64,000 nt of DNA from Mycolicibacterium brumae. GTDB taxonomy: Bacteria > Actinomycetota > Actinomycetes > Mycobacteriales > Mycobacteriaceae. The position numbers and the translations under genes were made by a program. The stretch is from contig NZ_CP104302.1 in assembly GCF_025215495.1 (NCBI RefSeq), positions 3,100,001 to 3,164,000 on the forward strand. Reading direction: 5' to 3'. Positions 46,580-56,895 of the stretch are shown piece after piece (position 1 is the stretch's first letter; every line of letters starts with the position of its first letter). Below the pieces are notes generated by a model, which did no database searches, had not been told where the DNA came from, and saw nothing but the letters and a program-made list of their open reading frames with translations.

Positions 46580-46588
46580 GTGTACACA
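46571..46588. promoter_or_regulatory. FabR/DesT-like operator on the reductase promoter
   Basis: GGTGAACATGTGTACACA is an imperfect 18-bp palindrome containing the perfect 10-mer TGTGTACACA (46579-46588). It agrees in 13 of 18 positions with the DesT-type site AGTGAACACTTGTTCACT as I recall it. It covers the start codon. On the minus strand TTGACG starting at 46615, an 18-base spacer and CATTGT form a promoter for the reductase-desaturase operon that the operator overlaps. Confidence 0.5.
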
Positions 46589-46631
46589 ATGCGTCAGGGG
46601 CCCCGGATGCGTCAATGGAAACGCGCCGGAT

Positions 46632-46647
46632 TGTGTTAGCGTTCACA
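46632..46647. promoter_or_regulatory. Second FabR-like dyad on the regulator promoter
   Basis: TGTGTTAGCGTTCACA is an imperfect dyad (TGTG..CACA) that includes a TAGCGT hexamer lying 9 bases before the regulator GTG at 46652. It could mediate autoregulation. Confidence 0.4.
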
Positions 46648-46651
46648 TTCA

Positions 46652-47440
46652 GTGGACAGTCGTACACCGTCATCGCATACCGGCCGCGCGAAGCGCCTCC
46701 GGGAGTCTCGCGCGCGCGCATCCGAGGAGCGCAAGTCCAAGGAATCCGAACGCCGCGTCTCCAAGGAGCGCCGTGTCACGGTCTCCCGCGACGAACGCAA
46801 GGGCGCCACCCGTCGCGCGATCCTGGACTCGGCGCTGGACCTGCTGGCCGAGCGCAGTTTCACCGCGCTGAGCCTGCGCGAGGTGGCCCGCGAGGCCGGC
46901 ATCGCGCCGACGGCGTTCTACCGGCACTTCGACTCGATGGACGCCCTCGGTTTGGTGCTGATCGACGAGTCGTTCCGCAAGCTGCGCGAGATGCTGCGCG
47001 GGGCGCGCACCGGCCAACTGGATCCCAAGCGCATCATCGACTCCTCCATCGACATCCTGATCAAGGGCGTCAAGCAGGACCCGGAGCACTGGCGGTTCAT
47101 CGCGCGCGAGCGACACAGCGGGGTGGCCACCCTGCGGCACGCGATCCGCGCCGAGATCCGGGTGATCACCTCCGAGCTGGCCATCGACCTGGCCCGCATC
47201 CCCGGGCTGAACGGCTGGACCCACGACGATCTGAACATTCTGGCCAGCCTGATGGTGAACGCGATGATCTCCATCGCCGAGGCCGTCGAGGACGCGTCGG
47301 ATCCGGCCAGCGTGGAGGACATCCGAAACACCGCGGTCCGGCAGCTGCGGATGATGATGATCGGCGTGTTCAACTGGCGCAGCGGCGGCAACCCGTCGGC
47401 CAACGAGCTCTTCAGCCGCGGCCCGCAGGCCACCGGCTAG
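46652..47440 (+). CDS. TetR-family regulator, FabR/DesT-like
   Basis: This 262-residue protein has a basic N-terminal extension of about 50 residues (many Arg, Lys, Ser), then a TetR helix-turn-helix (ATRRAILDSALDLLAERSF, LREVAREAGIAPTAFYRHFDS) near residues 53-98. The stretch VAREAGIAPTAFYRHF followed by DALGLVLIDESFRKLR is very close to E. coli FabR and Pseudomonas DesT, which sense acyl-CoA saturation and control desaturase genes. It is divergent from the reductase-desaturase operon with DesT-like dyads in between, so it probably represses both. It ends convergent with the pseudouridine synthase, sharing a CTAG stop palindrome. Confidence 0.9.
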   Translation: MDSRTPSSHTGRAKRLRESRARASEERKSKESERRVSKERRVTVSRDERKGATRRAILDSALDLLAERSFTALSLREVAREAGIAPTAFYRHFDSMDALGLVLIDESFRKLREMLRGARTGQLDPKRIIDSSIDILIKGVKQDPEHWRFIARERHSGVATLRHAIRAEIRVITSELAIDLARIPGLNGWTHDDLNILASLMVNAMISIAEAVEDASDPASVEDIRNTAVRQLRMMMIGVFNWRSGGNPSANELFSRGPQATG

Positions 47441-48296
47441 ACCTGCCGGTCGCTGGCGAAGCCGAGACTCCGACCGGTCAGCGGATCCTCGAACTCCAAT
47501 GTCTGCGCCAGCAGTGACAGCGGGGTGGAGAAGTCGTCCGGGGCGACGTCGATCACCTCGGGGTACAACGGATCCCCGCTGATCGGCAGGCCGAGGGAGG
47601 CCATGTGCACCCGGAGCTGATGCGTCCGGCCGGTGCGCGGGCTGAGCCGGTAGCGCCCGTCACCGAGGTGCTCAACCAGAGTCTCAGCATTCACCTCCCC
47701 GGGTTCCTCGTAGGCCTGTAACCGGCTGCGCTCCTTGACAATCCGGGAGCGCAGCCTGATCGGAAACTCCAGCGACGGGTCCACCCCGGCGCGGGCCAGG
47801 TACACCTTGCGCACCTCGTCGCGGGAGAACAGCATCTGGTACGCCCCGCGCACCTCGCGGCGCACGGTGAACAGCAGCACCCCGGCGGTCAGCCGGTCCA
47901 GGCGGTGCGCCGGGGAGAGTTCCGGCAGCTCGAGCTCGCGGCGCAGCCGCACCAGCGCCGTCTGCGCGACGTGCGAGCCGCGCGGCATGGTGGCCAGGAA
48001 GTGCGGCTTGTCGACCACCAGGATGTTCTCGTCGCAGTGCAGGATCGGGATGTCGAACGGGACCTCGACCTCGTCGGGGAGGTCGCGGTACACCCACACG
48101 CAATCACCCTCGGCGGCAACGGCATCCGCCGCGAGCACCGAGCCGTCGTCGGAGAACACCTCGCCGGCAAGGACTTTCGAACCCGCGGCTTCCCCGAAGC
48201 GGCGGGTCAGCTCGTCACGAACGCCACCGCCCAGAAGCCGGACCCGGGTCGGCCCGACCCCGTCGCGCGCCGGAAGCGGGGCGACGCGTCGCCGCC

Positions 48297-48300
<4 letters not shown>
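47437..48300 (-). CDS. RluA-type pseudouridine synthase (Rv3300c-like)
   Basis: This 287-residue enzyme isomerises uridine to pseudouridine in rRNA or tRNA. The catalytic motif HRLDRLTAGVLLF with its Asp lies near residue 133, DKPHFLATMP near 99 is the RluA block, and SPRTGRTHQLRVHMA near 220 binds RNA. No separate S4 domain is obvious at the N-terminus. The exact target base is not predictable. The GTG at 48300 overlaps the glpD2 stop (GTGA), so it is the last gene of that operon. Confidence 0.9.
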
Positions 48301-50033
<1,733 letters not shown>

Positions 50034-50068
50034 GGATGCACCCCTTGTTACTCGTCGGTACGGGCGTC

Positions 50069-50074
50069 AGCCTA
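50069..50074 (-). promoter_or_regulatory. -10 box TAGGCT for glpD2 inside the lpdA stop
   Basis: TAGGCT includes the TAG stop codon of lpdA and would start glpD2 transcription about 28 bases before its GTG. Confidence 0.4.
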
Positions 50075-51487
50075 ATCCAGATCGTCGTGGGCCATCAGCC
50101 GCCGCGCCGCCTCCACGATCGACCCGGACAGCGACGGGTACACCGATAGCGTCTGGGCCAGGTCGGCGACGGTGATCCGGTTCTGCACGGCCAGCGCGAT
50201 CGGCAGGATCAGCTCGGAGGCGATCGGCGCGACCACCACGCCGCCGATCACGGTGCCGGTGGCGGGCCGGCAGAAGATCTTGATGAAACCGTGCCGGAGC
50301 AGGCTCATCTTGGCGCGGGCATTGCTGTTCAGCGGCAGCATGATGGTGCGGGCCGGCACCGACCCGTCGTCGATGGAACGCTGCGGGATCCCGACGGCGG
50401 CGATCTCGGGCCGGGTGAACGTCGCCGACGCCACCGTGCGCAGCCGAATCGGGTTCACCCCTTCGCCGAGCGCGTGATACATCGCGATGCGGCCCTGCAT
50501 GGCGGCCACCGACGCCAGCGGCAGCAGCCCGGTGCAGTCGCCCGCGGCGTACACCCCGGACGCGCCGGTGCGCGACACCCGGTCCACCGGGATGTGCCCG
50601 GACCGGGCCAACTCGACGCCGATCGCCTCCAGGCCCAGCCCGGCGGTGTTCGGGGTGGAGCCGATGCTCATCAGGGCGTGGCTGCCCTCGACGGTGCGGC
50701 CGTCGGACAACTCGACGCGGATGCCGTCGTCGGTGCGCACCACCGCGTCGGCGCGGCCGTTCTTGACCAGCTTGACGCCGCGCTCGGCGAACACCTCCTC
50801 CAGCACGGCGGCGGCGTCGGGGTCCTCGTGCGGCAGGATCAGGTCGCGGCTGGCCACCACCGTGACCTCGACGCCGAGTTCGGTGTAGGCGTTGCAGAAC
50901 TCCGCGCCGGTCACGCCGGAGCCGACGATCACCAGGTGTTCGGGCAGTTCCTGCAGGCTGTAGAGCTGTCGCCAGGTCAGGATGCGTTCCCCGTCGGGCA
51001 CCGCGTTGGGCAGCACCCGGGGGCTGGCGCCGGTGGCGATCAGCGCGACGTCTGCCTTGAGGATGGCCACCCGGCCCTCCGGGGTGGTGACCTTGATCCG
51101 GTGATGCGCCATACCGGGCTCGGTGTCCACGAATTCACCGCGGCCGCGCACGAGGGTGACCCCGGCGTTGGTCAACTGCGTGCCGATGTCCACCGACTGG
51201 GACACCGCCAGGGTCAAAGCGCGGCGGTTGATCTGCGGCAACGTGATCGGGGCGTCCTCGATGCCGATGTCATAGCCCAGGCCCTCGGCGCGGCGCAGCT
51301 CGGTGCGCACCCCCGTCGAGGCGATGAACGCCTTGGACGGCACGCAGTCGAACAGCACGCACGCGCCGCCGAGGCCGTCGGAGTCCACGACGGTCACGTG
51401 CACCTTGTCCGGCCCGCAGCCCGCGGCCACCAGCGCGGCCTCGTATCCGGCCGGCCCCCCACCGATGATGACAATCCGGGTGATCAC
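50072..51487 (-). CDS. lpdA: Flavoprotein disulfide-reductase-family quinone reductase LpdA
   Basis: This 471-residue FAD protein resembles Mtb LpdA (Rv3303c), an NAD(P)H:quinone reductase, not a true lipoamide dehydrogenase. IVIIGGGPAGYEAALVA binds FAD, VIVGSGVTGAEF near residue 177 binds NAD(P)H and YAAGDCTGLLPLASVAA near 308 is the second FAD block. The redox-site segment here is GGACVLFDCVPSK near residue 40, with two cysteines in CxxxxC spacing; Mtb LpdA lacks the first. The usual C-terminal His-Glu dyad is replaced by SVYPSLSGSI. TAGGTT 7 bases before GTG 51487 supports a leaderless start; TTG 51496 is less likely. Confidence 0.93.
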   Translation of the reverse strand: MITRIVIIGGGPAGYEAALVAAGCGPDKVHVTVVDSDGLGGACVLFDCVPSKAFIASTGVRTELRRAEGLGYDIGIEDAPITLPQINRRALTLAVSQSVDIGTQLTNAGVTLVRGRGEFVDTEPGMAHHRIKVTTPEGRVAILKADVALIATGASPRVLPNAVPDGERILTWRQLYSLQELPEHLVIVGSGVTGAEFCNAYTELGVEVTVVASRDLILPHEDPDAAAVLEEVFAERGVKLVKNGRADAVVRTDDGIRVELSDGRTVEGSHALMSIGSTPNTAGLGLEAIGVELARSGHIPVDRVSRTGASGVYAAGDCTGLLPLASVAAMQGRIAMYHALGEGVNPIRLRTVASATFTRPEIAAVGIPQRSIDDGSVPARTIMLPLNSNARAKMSLLRHGFIKIFCRPATGTVIGGVVVAPIASELILPIALAVQNRITVADLAQTLSVYPSLSGSIVEAARRLMAHDDLD

Positions 51488-51494
51488 GACGATC

Positions 51495-51500
51495 AACCTA
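51495..51500 (-). promoter_or_regulatory. -10 box TAGGTT before lpdA
   Basis: TAGGTT lies 7 bases before the lpdA GTG at 51487, consistent with leaderless transcription. Confidence 0.45.
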
Positions 51501-51548
51501 ATGCCTGAACGCCTCGGCCACCGGCCAACGAGGTCGGGTCACGGTGTT

Positions 51549-51554
51549 TAAGAT
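51549..51554 (+). promoter_or_regulatory. -10 box TAAGAT before the cyclotransferase gene
   Basis: TAAGAT is exactly 6 bases before the GTG at 51561, the leaderless spacing. Confidence 0.55.
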
Positions 51555-51560
51555 CAGCGA

Positions 51561-52046
51561 GTGCCGCTGTACGCCGCCTACGGGTCCAACATGCATCCCG
51601 AACAGATGCGGGAGCGGGCTCCGCATTCCCCGATGGCGGGCACCGGCTGGCTGCACGGCTGGCGGCTGACCTTCGGCGGCGCGGACATCGGCTGGGAAGG
51701 CGCGCTGGCCACCGTTGTGCAGGATCCGGGCTCGCAGGTGTTCGTGGTGCTCTACGACATGACCCCCGAGGACGAGAAGAGCCTGGACCGCTGGGAGGGC
51801 TCGGAGCTGGGCTTCCACAAGAAGATCCGCTGCCGGGTGCACCGCGAAACCTCGGACACCACGACGGATCCGGTGCTGGCCTGGCTGTATGTGGTCGACG
51901 CCTGGGAGGGCGGGCTGCCGTCCGCGCGCTACATCGGGGTGATGGCCGACGCCGCCGAGATCGCCGGGGCGCCCGCGCAGTACGTGCACGACCTGCGCAC
52001 CCGCCCGGCGCGCAATATCGGGCCCGGAACCCCGGGCAACACCTAG
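51561..52046 (+). CDS. Gamma-glutamylcyclotransferase-family protein (Rv3304-like)
   Basis: This 161-residue protein has the GGCT/AIG2 beta-barrel fold. The signature YAAYGSNMHPEQM at the N-terminus binds the gamma-glutamyl group, and the glutamate of DRWEGSELGFHKK near residue 77 is the likely catalytic acid. It may release 5-oxoproline from gamma-glutamyl compounds; mycobacteria use mycothiol rather than glutathione, so the substrate is open. It converges on amiA1 with a shared CTAG stop. Confidence 0.87.
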   Translation: MPLYAAYGSNMHPEQMRERAPHSPMAGTGWLHGWRLTFGGADIGWEGALATVVQDPGSQVFVVLYDMTPEDEKSLDRWEGSELGFHKKIRCRVHRETSDTTTDPVLAWLYVVDAWEGGLPSARYIGVMADAAEIAGAPAQYVHDLRTRPARNIGPGTPGNT

Positions 52047-53215
52047 ACGAAAGCCGCGCTCTGCTCGACGACGCCGACGAACGCGCGCACGCCGATGGCC
52101 AGGGCCCGCTCGTCGATGTCAAAGTTCGGCTGGTGCAGGTCCAGCTGCGGCCCGATCCCGCTCCACACGCCGAGGCGCGCCATGGCGCCCGGCACCTCTT
52201 CCAGGTACCAGGAGAAGTCCTCGCCGCCGCCGGACTGCCGGGTGTCGGCCAGTGCCTCGGGCCCGACGGACTCGATGGCGTGGGTGAAGATCCGGGTGCT
52301 GATCTCGTCGTTGACCACCGGCGGCACCCCGCGGGTGTAGGTCAGGGTGTGCTCGACGTTCAGGGTGGCCAGTTGAGCGGCCACCACCTCGCGGACCAGC
52401 GCCTCCATCTCCCGCCAGGCCTCGCGGCTGGCGGTCCGCACCGTCCCGGACAGGGTGCCGCTCTGCGGGATGGCATTGGCGGCCATCCCGGCGTTGACCG
52501 CGCCCCACACCATCACCGTGGAATCGCGCGGGTCCAGCCGGCGCGACAGCACCCCGGGCACCCCGGTGATCAGCGCGCCCAGCGCATAGACCAGGTCCCC
52601 GGTCAGGTGCGGCCGGGAAGTGTGCCCGCCCGGGGAGGCCAGGGTGACGCTCATCCAATCCGCGGCGGAGGTGATCGGGCCGGGGGTGATGGCCACCTTG
52701 CCGACGGCCAGCCGCGGGTCGCAGTGCAGCGCGAAGATCCGGGACACCCCGTCCAGGGCGCCGGCGGCGATCGCGTCTAGCGCGCCGCCGGGCATCAGCT
52801 CCTCGGCCGGCTGGAACACCAACCGCACCGCGACGGGCAGCGCAGGCGCCGCGGCCAGCGCCAGACCGGCCCCCAACAGGATCGCGGTGTGCGCGTCGTG
52901 GCCGCAGCTGTGCGCGACGCCGGGCACCTCGGAAGCGAACGCCAGCCCGGTGTTCTCCAGCATCGGCAACGCGTCCATGTCGGCGCGCAGCGCGATCCTT
53001 GCCAGATAGTCGGGGCCGATATCGCAGGTCAGACCGGTGCCGCCGGGCAGGATCTTCGGCGCGAGACCGGCCGCCGTCAACGTCTCGTAGACGAAGGCGG
53101 TGGTGGCGTGCTCCTGGCGGCCCAGCTCCGGGTGAGCGTGAATGCGACGACGCCAGCTGACCACGTCGGCGCAATGCGCAGCCAGCCAGCTCTCCGCGCT
53201 GTCGGCCAGACTCAT
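52043..53215 (-). CDS. amiA1: M20-family amidohydrolase (AmiA1-like)
   Basis: This 390-residue zinc amidohydrolase of the M20D (aminoacylase/IAA-amide hydrolase) type cleaves an N-acyl bond. RIHAHPELG near residue 24, [11 protein letters not shown] near 75, [10 protein letters not shown] near 103 (metal ligands), FQPAEE near 133 (catalytic Glu) and [10 protein letters not shown] near 345 are conserved. Mtb carries two adjacent copies, amiA1 and amiB1; only one is present here, followed directly by deoD. The ATG at 53215 diverges from deoD. Confidence 0.92.
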   Translation of the reverse strand: MSLADSAESWLAAHCADVVSWRRRIHAHPELGRQEHATTAFVYETLTAAGLAPKILPGGTGLTCDIGPDYLARIALRADMDALPMLENTGLAFASEVPGVAHSCGHDAHTAILLGAGLALAAAPALPVAVRLVFQPAEELMPGGALDAIAAGALDGVSRIFALHCDPRLAVGKVAITPGPITSAADWMSVTLASPGGHTSRPHLTGDLVYALGALITGVPGVLSRRLDPRDSTVMVWGAVNAGMAANAIPQSGTLSGTVRTASREAWREMEALVREVVAAQLATLNVEHTLTYTRGVPPVVNDEISTRIFTHAIESVGPEALADTRQSGGGEDFSWYLEEVPGAMARLGVWSGIGPQLDLHQPNFDIDERALAIGVRAFVGVVEQSAAFV

Positions 53216-53260
53216 TCCCGCAGTATTTCACCTCGCGTCCGGCGATTAAGCTGCCGGGCT

Positions 53261-54085
53261 GTGACACCGACGCAGCAGGCCGCGCAGGCCGCGGCCGTCA
53301 TCGCCGAAGGCACCGGAATCGCCACCCACGACGTGGCGGTGGTGCTGGGCTCGGGATGGGCCCCCGCCGCCGACGCGCTGGGCGACCCGCGGTCGGTGAT
53401 CCCGATGGCTGAACTTCCCGGCTTCAGCACGCCGACGGCCGCCGGGCACGGTGGTCAGCTGCGTTCGCTGCAGATCGGCGGACGGCGGGTGCTGGTGCTG
53501 CTCGGCCGGATCCACGCCTACGAGGGCCACGACCTGTCCGCCGTCGTGCACCCGGTGCGCGCCGCGTGCGCGGCCGGCGCCACCACGGTGGTGCTGACCA
53601 ATGCCGCCGGTGGTCTGCGTCCGGAGCACCAGGTCGGTCAGCCGGTGCTGATCGCCGACCACCTGAACCTGACCGCCCGCTCCCCGCTGGTCGGGGCGCA
53701 GTTCGTCGACCTGGTCAACGCATACTCACCGGAGCTTCGCGCGCTGGCCCGGCGGGTCGATCCCCGGCTCGCCGAAGGGGTGTACGCGGGCCTGCCCGGC
53801 CCGCATTACGAGACGCCCGCCGAGATTCGGATGCTGCGCGCCCTCGGCGCCGACCTGGTCGGGATGTCCACCGTGCACGAGACGATCGCCGCCCGCGCGG
53901 CCGGCGCTCAGGTGCTGGGCCTGTCGCTGGTCACGAACCTGGCCGCCGGAATGACCGGTGAGCCGCTGTCGCACGCCGAGGTGCTCGAGGCCGGGCGCGC
54001 GTCGGCGACCCGGATGGGCGAATTGCTGCGCGCGGTGATCGCCGAATTGCGGCCGGCAGCGGCCCCGGGTACAACCCCGGTATGA
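53261..54085 (+). CDS. deoD: Purine nucleoside phosphorylase
   Basis: This 274-residue trimeric-type PNP cleaves inosine and guanosine with phosphate in purine salvage. [11 protein letters not shown] near residue 25 binds phosphate, [12 protein letters not shown] near 85 is the family block, [11 protein letters not shown] near 112 and [15 protein letters not shown] near 180 follow, and the base pocket block [14 protein letters not shown] is near 205. It starts at GTG 53261, 8 bases after TAAGCT, while an open frame further upstream is spurious. Its stop overlaps the next gene by ATGA. Confidence 0.95.
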   Translation: MTPTQQAAQAAAVIAEGTGIATHDVAVVLGSGWAPAADALGDPRSVIPMAELPGFSTPTAAGHGGQLRSLQIGGRRVLVLLGRIHAYEGHDLSAVVHPVRAACAAGATTVVLTNAAGGLRPEHQVGQPVLIADHLNLTARSPLVGAQFVDLVNAYSPELRALARRVDPRLAEGVYAGLPGPHYETPAEIRMLRALGADLVGMSTVHETIAARAAGAQVLGLSLVTNLAAGMTGEPLSHAEVLEAGRASATRMGELLRAVIAELRPAAAPGTTPV

Positions 54086-54885
54086 AAAGGGACGTCACCG
54101 CCGACCTCGATGTGCGGATCCTCGCGCCCACCACCTTGGAGTTCCAGATCGCGGTGGCGCCCCATCCCGACGTGGCGGTGACCGAATCACTGACGTTCAC
54201 CTGGAACGGCGAGGAGGTCGCCGCCACCGAGATCATCGCCGAACACGGCAACCGGATCCACGCCCTGGAAGTCGGCGAGGGCAACGTCACCGCCAGCTAT
54301 TCCGCGACGCTGCTGGGCCGCGCCGAACCCGCGGAGGTCTGCGCGGCCGACCTGACCCGCTACCTGCGGCCGAGCCGCTACGCGGAATCCGACAAGTTCT
54401 TCGGGTTCGCCGGCACCGAGTTCGGCGAGTACAGCGACTCGGTCACGCTGCTGGAGAAGGTGTCGGCGTGGGTCGGGACGCGGCTGGAATACGTCCCCGG
54501 GGCCAGCGACCCGATCGACGGGGCGACCGACACCCTGCTGGCGGGCCGCGGTGTCTGCCGCGACTACGCCCACCTGGTGGTGGCGTTGCTGCGGGCGGTC
54601 AAGGTCCCCGCCCGGCTGGTGGCGGTCTACGCGCCGGGATGCGAGCCGATGGATTTCCACGCCGTCGCCGAGGCGTTCGTCGACGGCGCCTGGCGGGTGG
54701 TGGACGCGACCTGCCTGGCGCCGCGTCAGTCGATGGTGCGGATCACCACCGGACGCGACGCCGCGGACACCGCGTTCCTGGACAACCACAAGGGCGCGAT
54801 CGCGCTGAACAACTGCGTGGTGACCGCCGTCGTCGACGGGGGCATCCCGCACGATTCGACGCACGACACGGTGTCCCTGGGGTGA
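54082..54885 (+). CDS. Transglutaminase-like cysteine-protease fold protein
   Basis: This 267-residue protein has an N-terminal beta-rich domain (about 1-110) and a transglutaminase-like core with the likely triad Cys in [12 protein letters not shown] near residue 157, His in [15 protein letters not shown] near 191 and Asp in [11 protein letters not shown] near 207. Bacterial members include peptidases and amidases, often near circular-peptide-ligase-type genes. It is coupled by ATGA to deoD, where Mtb has pmmB instead, so a link to nucleoside metabolism is not obvious. It ends directly against upp. Confidence 0.87.
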   Translation: MKRDVTADLDVRILAPTTLEFQIAVAPHPDVAVTESLTFTWNGEEVAATEIIAEHGNRIHALEVGEGNVTASYSATLLGRAEPAEVCAADLTRYLRPSRYAESDKFFGFAGTEFGEYSDSVTLLEKVSAWVGTRLEYVPGASDPIDGATDTLLAGRGVCRDYAHLVVALLRAVKVPARLVAVYAPGCEPMDFHAVAEAFVDGAWRVVDATCLAPRQSMVRITTGRDAADTAFLDNHKGAIALNNCVVTAVVDGGIPHDSTHDTVSLG

Positions 54886-55518
54886 CTAGCGGGGCCCGAA
54901 CTGCCGGTCCCCCGCGTCGCCGAGGCCCGGCACGATGAACTTGTCGCCGTTGAGGCCGTCGTCGACGACGGCCGTCACCAGCGCATACTTCTCGAATCGC
55001 GACGAGAACTTCTCGATGACGTCGATGCCGTCGGGCGCGGACACCACGCAGACGGCGGTGACGTCGGTGGCCCCGCGGTCGGCGAGCAGCCCGAGCGCGT
55101 GCGCCAGCGACCCGCCGGTAGCCAGCATCGGGTCCAGCACCAGCACCGGGACGCCGCCGAGGTCATCGGGCAACGACACCAGGTACTCGTGCGCCCGGTG
55201 GGTCGCCTCGTCGCGGGCCATCCCGACGAACCCGGCGCGCGACTCCGGCAGCAGTTGCTGCGCGGGGGCCAGCATGCCCAGCCCCGCCCGCAGCACCGGC
55301 ACCAGCAGCGGCGGCGCCGACAGCCGGTGACCCGTCGTCGGCGCCAGCGGCGTCGTCACGGTCTGTTCGTCGCAGCAGAGGTCCCGGGTCGCCTCGTAGA
55401 CCAGCATCAGGGTGAGCTCGGCCAGCGCGGCGCGGAAGGCCGCGTTGCCGCTGTGCGCGTCGCGCAGCGTCGTCATCCGGACCGCGGCGAGTGGGTGGTT
55501 GATCACGCGGAGGTCCAT
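54886..55518 (-). CDS. upp: Uracil phosphoribosyltransferase
   Basis: This 210-residue enzyme makes UMP from uracil and [15 protein letters not shown] near residue 74, the PRPP loop [14 protein letters not shown] near 126 and the C-terminal uracil-binding [16 protein letters not shown] block (here [15 protein letters not shown]) are clear. The open frame starts at GTG 55530, but ATG 55518 ([12 protein letters not shown]) matches homologues. TAGTGT lies 8 bases upstream. Confidence 0.95.
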   Translation of the reverse strand: MDLRVINHPLAAVRMTTLRDAHSGNAAFRAALAELTLMLVYEATRDLCCDEQTVTTPLAPTTGHRLSAPPLLVPVLRAGLGMLAPAQQLLPESRAGFVGMARDEATHRAHEYLVSLPDDLGGVPVLVLDPMLATGGSLAHALGLLADRGATDVTAVCVVSAPDGIDVIEKFSSRFEKYALVTAVVDDGLNGDKFIVPGLGDAGDRQFGPR

Positions 55519-55569
55519 GGACGAGGACACTACGGCCTACGGGCGAGTTCGCGCCCCGGTCGGCGCCGT

Positions 55570-55575
55570 TATTCT
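55570..55575 (+). promoter_or_regulatory. -10 box TATTCT before the Rv3311-like gene
   Basis: TATTCT lies 7 bases before the ATG at 55583, near leaderless spacing. Confidence 0.45.
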
Positions 55576-55582
55576 GAGCGCC

Positions 55583-56857
55583 ATGGCAGCAGACCTGGTA
55601 CCCATCCGGCTCAGTGTGACCGCCGGCGACCTGTACACCCTCTGGGCGCCGCCGTGGCGCGACGCCGGGGACGAGTGGGAGGCGTTCCTGGGCAAGGACG
55701 AGGACCTGTACGGCTTCGCCAGCGCCGCCGACCTGGCCGCGTTCGTGCGCTCCGGCGCCGAGAACGATCTGTCCGACCACCCGGCCTGGGCCGCGCTGAC
55801 CGAGGCCAACGCGCACGCGCTGAACCCGGACGAGGACCACCACTTCGACCTGCTGGCCGTCGAGGAACTGGCCGCCGAGAAGCCGAGCGAGACCTCGGTG
55901 ACCTCGCTGGCCTCCACCCTCGCGGTGGTGTCGGCGATCGGGTCGGTGTGCGAGTTGCCCGCCGTCACCAAATTCTTCAACGGAAACCCGTCGCTGGTCA
56001 CCCTGAACAACGGCGTCGACGAGTTCAGCGGCCGGGCCGGCCGCAAGCGCTGGGACGCCATCGCCGCGGTCATCGCCCGCAACTGGGAGAAGGTGCTCGC
56101 CGCCATCGACGAGGTGCTGAGCACCCCCGAGGTGGACGAGAAGGCCTCCGCGAAGGCCGCCGAGGAGCTGGAAGCCGATCCGCCGGTCATCGAGGAGGAG
56201 GACGTCCTCATCATCGAGGAGGACGACGACGCCGAGGGCGCCGAAACCGCCGAGGATGGGGACGGTGTCGAGCCGGGCGCGGTCCGCGCGGCCGGCGACA
56301 CCGCGGTCCTGGGCAGTGACGCCGACTTCTGGGGCCGGGTGGGCATCGACCCGATCCGGCTGATGATCGGCTCGGGCACCTTCTACACGCTGCGCTGCTA
56401 CTTCCGCGACCGGCCGATCTTCCTGGGCCGCAACGGCCGAATCAGCGTGTTCAGCTCCGAGCGCGCGCTGGCCCGCTACCTGGCCGACGAGCACGACCAC
56501 GACCTCGCCGACCTGGTCACCTACGACGACATCCGCACCGCCGCGACCGACGGCTCGCTGGTGGTCAAGGTGACCGACGAGAACGTGTACGTGCTGACCG
56601 GGCTGGCCGACGACATCGCCGACGGCGCCGACGCGGTCGACCACGACCAGCTGGAGCTCGCGGTCGAGTTGCTGCGCGACGTGGGCGACTACTCCGAGGA
56701 GGACACCGTCGAAAAGGCGCTGGCCTCCGACGCGGCGTTGGGCGCCTTCGTCTCCCACGTGCTCGACGGCGCCGACGCCCCGGCCAAGCCGGCCGAGGCG
56801 GTCAGCTCCTGGGAAAAGCTGGAGCGGTTCGTGGAGTCGCGGCTGCGGCGGGAATAG
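55583..56857 (+). CDS. Rv3311-like protein with internal duplication
   Basis: This 424-residue soluble, acidic protein has unknown function and is conserved in mycobacteria next to upp. Two related domains are visible. The first (about residues 7-65) reads IRLSVTAGDLYTL and FASAADLAAFV. The second (about 253-315) reads IRLMIGSGTFYTL and FSSERALARYL. They are joined by a very acidic linker near 195-240 (EEEDVLIIEEDDDAEG). The duplicated pattern and the acidic spacer suggest a protein-protein interaction role. The start is set by the leaderless TATTCT box. Confidence 0.87.
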   Translation: MAADLVPIRLSVTAGDLYTLWAPPWRDAGDEWEAFLGKDEDLYGFASAADLAAFVRSGAENDLSDHPAWAALTEANAHALNPDEDHHFDLLAVEELAAEKPSETSVTSLASTLAVVSAIGSVCELPAVTKFFNGNPSLVTLNNGVDEFSGRAGRKRWDAIAAVIARNWEKVLAAIDEVLSTPEVDEKASAKAAEELEADPPVIEEEDVLIIEEDDDAEGAETAEDGDGVEPGAVRAAGDTAVLGSDADFWGRVGIDPIRLMIGSGTFYTLRCYFRDRPIFLGRNGRISVFSSERALARYLADEHDHDLADLVTYDDIRTAATDGSLVVKVTDENVYVLTGLADDIADGADAVDHDQLELAVELLRDVGDYSEEDTVEKALASDAALGAFVSHVLDGADAPAKPAEAVSSWEKLERFVESRLRRE

Positions 56858-56883
56858 TCCTTCCGCACCCGGGCACGCGGCGC

Positions 56884-56889
56884 TAGCGT
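56884..56889 (+). promoter_or_regulatory. -10 box TAGCGT before the broken dehydrogenase gene
   Basis: TAGCGT lies exactly 6 bases before the ATG at 56896, so the promoter still looks intact although the gene is damaged. Confidence 0.5.
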
Positions 56890-56895
56890 GGCCGG

